Positions 5,272-13,000 of a DNA stretch of 22,405 nucleotides are shown here, in pieces. The DNA is from a virus. Each line of letters starts with the position of its first letter. The first letter of the stretch is position 1. The position numbers and the translations under genes are program-made. The DNA lies in IMG/VR virus record IMGVR_UViG_3300025146_000074, positions 1 to 22,405 of that record. The stretch is one strand, 5' to 3'. Below the pieces are notes generated by a model. That model had not been told where the DNA came from. It made no database searches and worked only from the letters and a program-made list of their open reading frames with translations.

Positions 5272-6464
5272 AAATCCTTGTCCTCGGAGCCGATGGATAT
5301 CTTGGCTGGCCTACGTGCCTTCATTTTTCTATAAGAGGACATGAAGTCCACGCTCTAGATAGTTGCGTGAAGCGTAGGCTTCTATTTGATTTGGGTAGGA
5401 ATACCTTAGTACACGTGCATGGGTTTCAGGACCGTATATCGGCATGGACCAGTATGACGAAAAAGAAAATCGAGGGATGGGAATGTAGTTTGATAGGAAG
5501 CTATGCTCGGTTGTCCAAGATTCTTCATACCATACGTCCGGACGTAATAGTTCACTACGCTGAACAACCTTCTGCTCCCTTCTCTATGATGAATGCGGCT
5601 TCCGCCGTGTACACTCAGGAGAACAACGTTTTGGGGACACTGAACTTAATGTTCGCGGTTAAGGAAGAATGTCCGGAGGCTCACATCATAAAATTGGGGA
5701 CCATGGGGGAATATGGAACCCCAGGTATAGTAATTGAGGAGGGGTGGTTAAACATAACCCACAGAGGGAAGACCGCAAGGGTTTTATACCCTAAGAGTCC
5801 AGGCAGTTTTTACCATGCGTCAAAGATACACGACTCTACGAATTTAGAATTTGGATGTAGGGCGTGGGGCCTAAGGGTGTCTGATTTGAATCAGGGGGTG
5901 GTGTATGGGTTTAGTACCCCCGAGACTGAAAAACACTCTTATTTAGGGACAATGTTGTATTATGACGACATTTTTGGGACAGTGTTGAACCGGTTTATCC
6001 ACCAAGCGGCTGTTGGCCACCCCTTGACGGTGTATGGGAGAGGAGGCCAGACGAGAGGTTTTATAAACATAATCGACACCATGAAGTGTGTAGAAATAGC
6101 GGCTCTCAATCCTGCCGATCCTGGAGAGTTTAGGGTGTTTAATCAATTTACAGAAACGTATTCTGTATCGGCTCTCGCAGGGGTGGTGGAGAAAGCCGCT
6201 ACCGCTCTCGGAATGGAAGTTAAGAGAGAAAACATTGAAAATCCGAGGGTGGAGGCGGAATCCCATTACTACGACGCCGTGAACAGTGGTCTAAAGGCTC
6301 TTGGCCACCGTCCGACTAGACTGACTATCGACATGGTAAAGGAAATGCTACGCGTAACGGTGGAAAACAAAGGTAGAATAGACACGAAGGCTATACGTCC
6401 TTCCGTGAAGTGGAGAGAAAAAGGCTGGGAGGACCCTTGTGCCGTGGCTCCTTCTGTGTTATAA
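5268..6464 (+). CDS. sqd1: UDP-sulfoquinovose synthase
   Basis: A 398-residue NAD-dependent short-chain dehydrogenase-type enzyme that makes UDP-6-sulfoquinovose from UDP-glucose and sulfite. It is recognised from near-identical family blocks: LVLGADGYLGWPT (NAD-binding GxxGxxG, 4-16), QPSAPFSMM (100-108), AVYTQENNVLGTLN (113-126), KLGTMGEYGTP (142-152), FYHASKIHDS (181-190), LNQGVVYG (207-214), GHPLTVYGRGGQTRGF (250-265), GEFRVFNQFTE (286-296) and NPRVEAESHYY (325-335). The catalytic Thr145 and the Tyr182-x-x-x-Lys186 pair are present; as I recall, these are also the residue numbers in Arabidopsis SQD1. It is full length without a plastid transit peptide. The ATG at 5268 overlaps the previous stop (ATGA), with GGAG seven bases upstream; an in-frame extension from 5193 would overlap the GT2 gene and is rejected. 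The family normally serves sulfolipid synthesis in phototrophs and some other bacteria. Finding it inside a phage structural operon is unusual. Confidence 0.95.
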   Translation: MKILVLGADGYLGWPTCLHFSIRGHEVHALDSCVKRRLLFDLGRNTLVHVHGFQDRISAWTSMTKKKIEGWECSLIGSYARLSKILHTIRPDVIVHYAEQPSAPFSMMNAASAVYTQENNVLGTLNLMFAVKEECPEAHIIKLGTMGEYGTPGIVIEEGWLNITHRGKTARVLYPKSPGSFYHASKIHDSTNLEFGCRAWGLRVSDLNQGVVYGFSTPETEKHSYLGTMLYYDDIFGTVLNRFIHQAAVGHPLTVYGRGGQTRGFINIIDTMKCVEIAALNPADPGEFRVFNQFTETYSVSALAGVVEKAATALGMEVKRENIENPRVEAESHYYDAVNSGLKALGHRPTRLTIDMVKEMLRVTVENKGRIDTKAIRPSVKWREKGWEDPCAVAPSVL

Positions 6465-6485
6465 TGGAGGGTAGTGCCCCATAGC

Positions 6486-6491
6486 GGGAGG
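6486..6491 (+). promoter_or_regulatory. Ribosome binding site deciding the 6498 start
   Basis: GGGAGG ends six bases before GTG 6498. The competing GTG at 6474 has its GGAGGG too close for good initiation, which favours the shorter protein. Confidence 0.55.
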
Positions 6492-6497
6492 CTTAAG

Positions 6498-6875
6498 GTG
6501 TCCATAGCCAGCAGGATAGCCTCAAGGATTTCTGCCCGCTCTCAAAAAATAGGGAAAACCGTTACCATTCGCAGAGTGGTGCAGAACTATGTAGTCGCTA
6601 CGGGGAAGACCTCGGTGGTCAGTACGACGGATATTTCTGGTAAGGCGATGATAACCACGAAATCCAAAAGTAACCCTTCTGGAATGAATCCGGAGGAGAC
6701 TCTTCGGTTCTTTCTTCCCAAGCACACGTCCATCACCTTCGATCCGGCGGTTGGAGATATTGTGGTTATTGGGACGGACATGTCCGTGGGGCCTTTTTAT
6801 CGGATCGTGAGGTCCATCCCCAAGAACGTAGGAGAGGACAATTACGGTTTCCTCATCCTCTGTGGTAACGTGTGA
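6498..6875 (+). CDS. Probable head-closure (stopper) protein
   Basis: A 125-residue protein from the GTG at 6498, which has GGGAGG (6486-6491) at ideal spacing. An alternative GTG at 6474 adds eight residues but sits only two or three bases after its GGAGGG. The N-terminus is Ser/Arg-rich (SIASRIASRISARSQKIG). The rest is beta-rich, with TVTIRRVVQNYVV, a disordered Lys/Ser stretch, and VGDIVVIGTDMSVGPFYRIVRSI near the end. That last segment resembles the 'G-D-x-I-x-x-x-G-x-x-Y-x-I' barrel of phage head-closure proteins. Position between the adaptor (now separated by the cassette) and the HK97-gp10-like gene is where a stopper normally lies. Assignment is mainly by gene order. Confidence 0.55.
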   Translation: MSIASRIASRISARSQKIGKTVTIRRVVQNYVVATGKTSVVSTTDISGKAMITTKSKSNPSGMNPEETLRFFLPKHTSITFDPAVGDIVVIGTDMSVGPFYRIVRSIPKNVGEDNYGFLILCGNV

Positions 6876-7585
6876 TGATTAAGCCGCGTGGAGCCATTGG
6901 TGGTAATGAAGTTTATGGGTGGGATTTCGTGGGGAAAACCACCGGTATGATTATTGACCCTATATCAGGTACGGCGGGAGAGGTAACTTCTCTAGGCCGA
7001 AGATTTATCCCCGGACACACTGAGACCCCGGTGATACGGACGCTGGTTAAAAATAAATTTCCGGGGGGAGGTGCCCATACCTCCATAAACAGAGTATTTA
7101 TAGGAACATCCGTGGGTATTCAGCCCCGCCCGGGTCAGCAGGTGTTGATGTCGGGAGACGTGCCAGGATTTCTGGCTTCCGATTGGCAAGGACTCCTCGA
7201 AAAAATGATGAAAAGAATTGAGCAAGATGTCATGGATCGAGTTCTGTACGCCACCCAGACCGCACTTAAGGTGGTGTTTGAAACTTCCCCTATGAACACG
7301 GGGTACTATAAATACAATCATCGTGCGGCATTGAACAATACTGATGTGGGACTGGACCCGTCCCAAAAACCGGATAAGAAAATTCCGGTTCCTTCGAGTT
7401 CCGAGTTGATTGCGCGAGAGATGGGGGCCATCGAAGGGGCGGAGTTAGGGGAGGAAATAGTTTTAGGGACAGCTGTCCCTTACTCGGATTTTGTAGAAGG
7501 GGGAGGTAAGAACACTCGGTCACACAACGTGTACAGCCTAGCAGCCTTAGCGGCCACGGTGGTGTTAAGGGAGATGTTTGAATAA
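6872..7585 (+). CDS. HK97 gp10-like neck / tail-completion protein
   Basis: A 237-residue protein. The C-terminal half carries the HK97 gp10 pattern: a long helix (about 105-140), SPMNTGYYKYNHRAALN (the family's 'S/T-P-x-x-T-G-x-L-x-x-S' block), a loop, then VPYSDFVEGGGKNTRSH (the 'Y-A-x-x-V-E-x-G' block) and a final helix. Family members join the neck to the tail during siphovirus assembly. The N-terminal hundred residues are beta-rich and longer than in typical gp10 homologues, so this is an extended version. The GTG at 6872 overlaps the previous TGA; ATG at 6875 is an equally plausible start. Confidence 0.75.
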   Translation: MMIKPRGAIGGNEVYGWDFVGKTTGMIIDPISGTAGEVTSLGRRFIPGHTETPVIRTLVKNKFPGGGAHTSINRVFIGTSVGIQPRPGQQVLMSGDVPGFLASDWQGLLEKMMKRIEQDVMDRVLYATQTALKVVFETSPMNTGYYKYNHRAALNNTDVGLDPSQKPDKKIPVPSSSELIAREMGAIEGAELGEEIVLGTAVPYSDFVEGGGKNTRSHNVYSLAALAATVVLREMFE

Positions 7586-8004
7586 TGGTCATCGCCGGGT
7601 ACGAGGAAGCTAACAACCTAATTCGGGCGGCCTTTGACTCCGGATGGTTGGATTCAAATGTACCTGTGCTGTATGATAACTTTCAGCAGGACCCGGATGC
7701 GGACGCTCCGGAGCCCCCGTTCCTGAGGGTACAGATTCAACAGGCATTGTCCAGGCAGGTGTCCATGGCCAACGATAAGAGGGTACGGAAAGATGGGCAG
7801 ATAGTAGTGGAGATCCTGGTGCCCGCTGGAGAAGGGGAGGGGCGCGCCCTTGAATTAGCGGACGATGTAGAGACGATACTCGAAACGAAGAACTTTGGCG
7901 GAGTTCAGATGGGAACGTCGAGAAAAGTAAACGTAGGGTCCGTGAAAAGCGCTTGGAAGCTAAACGTGGTCACGGATTTCTATTTTGACGTGTTCCGCAC
8001 CTAG
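7585..8004 (+). CDS. Tail terminator protein
   Basis: A 139-residue alpha/beta protein: an N-terminal helix (AGYEEANNLIRAAFDSGWLD), then PVLYDNFQQDPDADAPEPPFLRVQIQ, VRKDGQIVVEILVPAGEGEGRALELADDVETILE and a C-terminal WKLNVVTDFYFDVFR. The 'P-x-x-(Y/W)-x-N-x-x-x-x-P' start, the 'G-x-x-x-V-x-I' strand and the helix 'G-x-x-x-A-x-x-L-A-D' are hallmarks of the DUF4128/gpU-like tail terminators that cap the tail tube. Position between the gp10-like gene and the major tail protein is standard. The ATG shares the final A of the previous stop (TAATG). Confidence 0.82.
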   Translation: MVIAGYEEANNLIRAAFDSGWLDSNVPVLYDNFQQDPDADAPEPPFLRVQIQQALSRQVSMANDKRVRKDGQIVVEILVPAGEGEGRALELADDVETILETKNFGGVQMGTSRKVNVGSVKSAWKLNVVTDFYFDVFRT

Positions 8005-8018
8005 AGGAGACTACGGAA

Positions 8019-9182
8019 ATGTCTGATGCCAATAGGACTTTGCTGTCGTATGTAGAAGAGTCCGTCTTCGGGACGACTCCTGTATCTGCGCTGAAAAATT
8101 TCCGGTTCACGGGGGAAAGCCTGGACCACACCACGGAATCTTCGCAGAGCGCGGAGGTGCGGGCGGACCGCCAGATTCCGGACCATATCCGCACAAACGT
8201 CGGAGCATCGGGAGATCTGAACTTCGAACTGTCCTACTCGGCCTTGGACGACTTCCTCGAGGGCCTTCTAGGGGCGGATTGGCCCGCAACGGTGAGCATT
8301 TCCAGGACGGACATACAGGCCATCGCCCCAAACAACGTGTTCTCCACGGTGGCTGGAGATTTCTCGGGCATTCAGATCGGGCAATGGGTCCTGGTGGCGG
8401 GGTTCGATACCGGGGCGAACAACGGATACTTTCTGGTGACAGATAAGCAGTCGGATTCATCGGGCGACTGGATTCAGGTCACCGGTGGCACCCTGGTGGA
8501 CGAGGCGGCGGGAGATACCGTCACCATCAAGGGAACTTGCATCTTCAACGGAACCACGGCCAAGAGCTACTCGATCGAGAAGCACTTCCAGGACGTGAGC
8601 AAGTTCGATTCCTTCGTGGGCTGCAGGGTTGGGGCCATGTCTCTCAACATCGCGGCGAATGCCATCATCACGGGGTCCCTCTCCCTCACAGGTCTCCGTG
8701 GAGCCGCAACTCAAGTGGCTACCATCGGGACGGGGGCGAACGTAGCGGCACCCACGAACGACGTGATGAATGCGATCGATCACGTGGCGGCGATCCGTGA
8801 GGGTGGGACATTGGTCACGCAGGACATCACGGCGATCACTCTGGCCATTACCAACAACCTCCGCGCCCAACCCGCCGTTGCGACTCTTGGGGCGGCGGGA
8901 ATCGGAATCGGATCGTTCAACGTGTCAGGCACGTTCAATGCCTATTTCGAGGACCGTTCTTTCCTCGATAAGTACCGTGGGTTCACCGAAACGAGCCTAG
9001 CCTTCCGGGTCATCGATGGGGACGGGAACGCTTACATGTTCAATCTCCCTGCCATCAAGTTCTCGGGGGGCCCCGTGGTGATCCCTGGCCAGGACCAAGA
9101 CGTGATGGTGGACCTGTCCTTCGTGGCGAAGATGGACACCGTGGCGAGCAAGATGCTCAGCATCACGCGGTTCCCGGCCTAG
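8019..9182 (+). CDS. Major tail (tube) protein
   Basis: A 387-residue tail-tube subunit. The start SDANRTLLSYVEESVFGTTP and the following SLDHTTESSQSAEVRADRQI are typical of phage tail-tube proteins ('Y-x-x-E-x-x-(F/Y)-G-x-x-P' then 'S-x-E-I-R-x-D-R'). NVGASGDLNFELSY (about 68-81) is the beta hairpin with its conserved glycines. A separate beta insert occupies about 90-170 (FSGIQIGQWVLVAGF and IQVTGGTLVDEAAGDTVTIKG). The C-terminal half resumes the tube fold (GIGSFNVSGTFNAYFEDRS, GPVVIPGQDQDVMVDLSF). The ATG follows AGAGGAGA. Codons end mostly in G or C, as in the capsid gene and unlike neighbouring neck genes, which fits high expression. Confidence 0.88.
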   Translation: MSDANRTLLSYVEESVFGTTPVSALKNFRFTGESLDHTTESSQSAEVRADRQIPDHIRTNVGASGDLNFELSYSALDDFLEGLLGADWPATVSISRTDIQAIAPNNVFSTVAGDFSGIQIGQWVLVAGFDTGANNGYFLVTDKQSDSSGDWIQVTGGTLVDEAAGDTVTIKGTCIFNGTTAKSYSIEKHFQDVSKFDSFVGCRVGAMSLNIAANAIITGSLSLTGLRGAATQVATIGTGANVAAPTNDVMNAIDHVAAIREGGTLVTQDITAITLAITNNLRAQPAVATLGAAGIGIGSFNVSGTFNAYFEDRSFLDKYRGFTETSLAFRVIDGDGNAYMFNLPAIKFSGGPVVIPGQDQDVMVDLSFVAKMDTVASKMLSITRFPA

Positions 9183-9224
9183 TGGCCGGAAAGTAAGTCG
9201 GGATTAACTTAAGGAGGAATTGGG

Positions 9225-9722
9225 ATGAACGAAGAACGAAAAGAGACGGAGATACCCGTGGGAACGGAAACGCCCGTGATTCCAGAAAAGGTGGAAAGGA
9301 AAGGGACCTATGCGGCCTATTACACTTCCAAGGAGAAGGAGGAGGAGGGGGCGTGGGTCACCTTGATGGACGGATCTGAATGGAAGCTGTCAAGAACAAG
9401 CTCTAAGCGGGCGCAGGAAGCTCTTCGGAAGGCGCAGCAGCCTTTCCAAAATATCACCCAGAGGGCAGATCGGCGCGGGGGACAGGTTCCCACGGAGATT
9501 CAGGATCAGATCAACATCAATTGGATCATGAATGGGATCGTGCAGGAATGGAAAGGTGTTACGGACCGAGAAGGAAAAGAGGTTCCCTGTTCTAAGGAGA
9601 ATAAGGCCAAGGTCCGTCAAATTTTGATGGATCTTCCTGATATGCAGGTGGACCTCATCCTGGAGGCGGCGAAAGCCGCGCACTATCAGGAAGAGCAGGA
9701 CGAGAACAACTTGGGAAACTGA
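9225..9722 (+). CDS. Tail assembly chaperone G (zero-frame product)
   Basis: A 165-residue, charged, mostly helical protein directly after the major tail gene and with a strong AAGGAGGA ribosome site. It has an N-terminal acidic/basic stretch (1-28), a short beta part (YAAYYTSKEKEEEGAWVTLMDGSEWKL) and C-terminal helices ending LEAAKAAHYQEEQDENNLGN. Its last codons are the -1 slippery heptamer GGGAAAC, so a fraction of ribosomes bypass the TGA at 9720 and make the longer GT protein. In lambda-type tails both forms bind the tape measure and recruit tail subunits, and neither stays in the finished virion. Sequence alone is not diagnostic; position plus the slip site make the call strong. Confidence 0.82.
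   Translation: MNEERKETEIPVGTETPVIPEKVERKGTYAAYYTSKEKEEEGAWVTLMDGSEWKLSRTSSKRAQEALRKAQQPFQNITQRADRRGGQVPTEIQDQININWIMNGIVQEWKGVTDREGKEVPCSKENKAKVRQILMDLPDMQVDLILEAAKAAHYQEEQDENNLGN
9713..9719 (+). promoter_or_regulatory. Programmed -1 ribosomal frameshift site GGGAAAC
   Basis: The zero-frame codons are TTG GGA AAC followed by TGA. G-GGA-AAC fits the X-XXY-YYZ slippery rule exactly and lies immediately before the stop. A -1 slip continues CTG AAA GAG TGC and stays open without interruption into the 9758 frame. A hairpin begins about ten bases downstream. Confidence 0.92.
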
Positions 9723-10057
9723 AAGAGTGCCTCGCCTTTCAATTAACTTATGGCGAGGTGATGGAGACGCTGCTCAAGAAGGAGGACAGGGGGGAAAGAG
9801 TACCGGCCCTTGAGAATATGCCGGTACTCTTTCCCCACCTACAGTTTTATTGGGAGGCATTCTGGTCCTTGCAAGGTAGCCGGAGAATGGGGTTTGGGGT
9901 GGGGCCCATACCGGTCAGTGAAATGAAGGATTACCTTGAGATCATGGGCGAAACTGATTCCGATGAAGTAAGAAGGTTTATGAGGTACATCTCGGAATTA
10001 GACGCCGTGTATCTTAAAAAGATGAACGAAAGGGCTAAGAGCCGGACGAGGAAATAG
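9719..10057 (+). CDS. Tail chaperone T extension (made as GT by frameshift)
   Basis: This is the -1 frame part of the GT fusion. Zero-frame residues 1-165 (9225-9719) are followed by 112 residues from CTG at 9719, giving a predicted 277-residue GT. It continues KECLAFQLTYGEVMETLLKK and is helical, with FPHLQFYWEAFWSLQ, MGFGVGPIPVSEMKDYLEIMG and a basic C-terminus (KKMNERAKSRTRK). 'F-x-x-L-x-x-x-R-x-x-G-x-G-x-x-x-I-P' resembles helical T domains of siphovirus tail chaperones that contact the tail tube. A GTG at 9758 could in principle start a separate 99-residue protein but has no convincing ribosome site and lies inside the stimulatory stem. Confidence 0.85.
   Translation: MKECLAFQLTYGEVMETLLKKEDRGERVPALENMPVLFPHLQFYWEAFWSLQGSRRMGFGVGPIPVSEMKDYLEIMGETDSDEVRRFMRYISELDAVYLKKMNERAKSRTRK
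9730..9758 (+). promoter_or_regulatory. Frameshift-stimulating hairpin
   Basis: CCTCGCC (9730-9736) pairs perfectly with GGCGAGG (9752-9758) around a 15-base loop; two more G-T pairs can extend it outward. The stem begins ten bases after the slippery heptamer, near the usual spacing for a -1 stimulator. The large loop could allow a pseudoknot. Confidence 0.75.
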
Positions 10058-10067
10058 GGGGCTTCTA

Positions 10068-13000
10068 GTGCCGACGATTAAGATAGGCATACGGCTTCCT
10101 ACGGCGGGGATTTCCGCTGATTCTAAACTAGCACGGGATCAGCTTAGGTTAATAGCCCGCGAGGCCCAAACCACCGCCAACTCCCTGCGTAAATCCGCCG
10201 TGGGTATGTCTGACCCCATAACGAGAGTCGCGGAGGCGGCTGTGTTCGCCGCCGCTTCGTTCCGGGAGTTGAAACTGGCGGCGCAAGAACTTAAGAATAC
10301 TGGGGCGGGGACGTTCTTTAACAAGATCCTCGCGGACGCGGTACACACTCATGGTAAGATTGAAAATATAAGTAGAGCCCTAGAGCGGTCTAGAGTAGAC
10401 ATGCTACGGAACCTTGATGTGATGTTCAAGGGCCAGCTTAACCAAATAACCGAGGTCGCTAGGCAGATAAACCAGACTGCTGTTAAGACCTTTGACGCTC
10501 TCGAGAAGGTGCGGGAAAAGGAGTCTTTGGGCGGAGACCCCCTGCGCCGCAAGGGTCAGCCCGGTACGACGGCTGCGGACGTTCAACGCATGTCCTTGGA
10601 ATTGGAGGAGGAAACCGCTAGGAAAAAGGTTAGGATCAATGCGGCCAAGGACGAGGCTCTGGTTAGACAGGAACACATCACCCGGGGCGAAATAGCAAAG
10701 ATTAATAAGAGATTTACTGATGCGGAATTTAAGCTCAAGGCTTCTCTCAGGGAGGAAGACCTTAAAAGAGCTATTGAATCCAATAGGATAATAACTGAGA
10801 AGAACGTAGAGGCTGAGAAACAAAAATTAGCCTTGTCTAAGAGTAACATTGAGGCTGGCCGTTCTGCGGAGTTGGAAAGAGTCGATAGGGCGCGGATAGA
10901 GCGTCTTAAAGAGGTCGCGAAGGCGCAGAACGAACTTAACGTGGAGACGGCTAAGGAAGAGGCGCAACTTGTTACCGCCAAGGTAGCCTCGGGAGAGCTT
11001 GACAAAGCGCACACGTCCCTTGCGCGCCAAAAGATCAGGCTCACGGAGTTAGTCGCTAATGAAAAGATCACTCAGGAAGAGGCCAATAAGCAATATGAAC
11101 TAACCAAGACTAGGCTTCTATCAGTAGGCGATGCCCAGAACGCGTCGGGCAAAAAGATGGTCCGCGCCGTTAAGGACCAATCAACAGCTATTGATGAGTT
11201 TAATGTACGGGAGGCCCGGCGGGCTATACTTTTAGGACAAGGATCGGCGGCGCAATTAAAATTTGCGCAGGTTCAAAGAGACTTGAATAAGGACGTTCAC
11301 GCCGGTCTCTTGACGCAGGACGCAGCAAATGATAGAATGGTGCGGGCCAGGAAGGTGTTCTTCGGTGGAGCGGAGGCGGTAGGAGCCACGCAGAGGAGGC
11401 TCCAGGGCCTCCGTGGAGAATTAAACGAGGTTGGCCGGGTCATGAGGATCGCTTTGGGTCCCCTTTCCCGGGCAGCTTCGGCGGTTACCAACTTCGGCAT
11501 CTTGATCGAAAGTACGTCCATTAAGATGGCGGTCGCCGTTGGCGGATTCCTTTTAATGGCTTTCGGTGCGGTGAAAGCCGCGAAAGCGTATATAGAATTT
11601 GAGAAGGGGCTGGTGGGCGTCCGCAAAACCACTGATTTGTCGGCGGCGGGTATGGAGGTCCTCAGTGACAATTTTCTCAGGATGTCCACTCGCGTAAACA
11701 TTGGGGCGTCGGAATTATCGGGGATCGCACAAATAGCAGGACAGATGGGAATTAGGGGAGTGGAGGACATTGCGTCCTTTACGGAAGCCATAGCAATCCT
11801 TACCAAAACCACCTCCCTCACCGGTCCAGACGCAGCCACGAAGATCGCGCAGCTCTTATCCATCACGAATGAGGCGGCCAATACCGCCCCTCGTCTAGCC
11901 TCCGTCATAGTGGATTTGGGCAATAAATTCGCGGCAAATGAGTCCCGTATCGTTGAGTTCGGTGTAGACGTGGCGCGGGTCGGGGCAGCTTTCGGGGTCA
12001 CGGCTACGCAGTCATTGGCCATGGGTACGGCTCTGGCGCAATTGGGAGCTAATGCGGAATCAGGCTCCACCGCCGTGGGTAGGCTCTTCGCTAAGATGAA
12101 TGAGGCCATAGACGAGGGAGGCATAAGGCTGCAACAGTTCGCCGAAATAACGGACCGCAGTACCCTTCAATTTACTGAGTTGTTCAGGAAGGATGCCATG
12201 GGAGCGGTCCTTGAATTCATAAAGGGCCTTAACCTTTTACAAAAGCAGGGGGCTTCTACGGCCCAGGTGTTAAAGGACCTTGAAATCGGGGGATTTAGAG
12301 AGATTAAGTCCCTTCTTCCCTTGGCTAAGGGGTATCAGGTCGCGGCACAGGCGCAGAGGGACGCCAGTACCGCTTTCAGGGACGGCAAGAAGCACCTCAC
12401 GGAATTGGAAATCGCAAATAAGTCATTCGGCGCGTCGGTGGACTTTGTAGGGAGGAAGCTTAATGTAATCGCCGTAGAAATAGGTAGGGACCTGCTGCCC
12501 GTGATGAGGGCTCTCACTGGATCATTAAACTGGGTCCTAGACCATCAATTGGCTATAGAGACGGCTATATTAACTATAGCCACGGCTTTTGCGGCATGGG
12601 CAGCCGCCGCTAATGCAAATCCTTTCCTACGGGCCGTGAGCATCGGCGCGGCGATAATCTCCTCCATACCGGTGTTAGCCCGCTTAATGAAGGAATTAGG
12701 GGGGAAGGGGTCTCTTGAGGGCGGTAAAGCGATCATTGATGAATTAAAAATACAGCAACAGCAAATCGGGGTCGCCACTGAGCAAAACCTCGCATCCATC
12801 CAGAAGAACCTTGAGGTGGCCGTAGCCTACCGCGACAAGATAGAGGGTGTAATATCTGTACTGCAAAAGAAGATGGAGACACCGAAGATAGGGTCTTCCT
12901 TCGGAGTCACGGCTGGAGGCGGCCTCATGGTGGGGGCCGAGAGGGCTAAAATACAAAGCGAAATTAAATCTCTTCGGGGTGAAGCAGACGAGCTAGATGT

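Noticed and set aside
2460-6464. Cassette as a host-derived mobile element insertion
   Set aside because: No transposase, integrase, terminal inverted repeats or target duplication was seen at either edge. The tight translational overlaps argue for long-term integration into the phage operon.
9758-10057. T as a separate gene starting at GTG 9758
   Set aside because: There is no convincing ribosome site, the start codon overlaps the frameshift stem, and the -1 frame is open back to the slippery heptamer.
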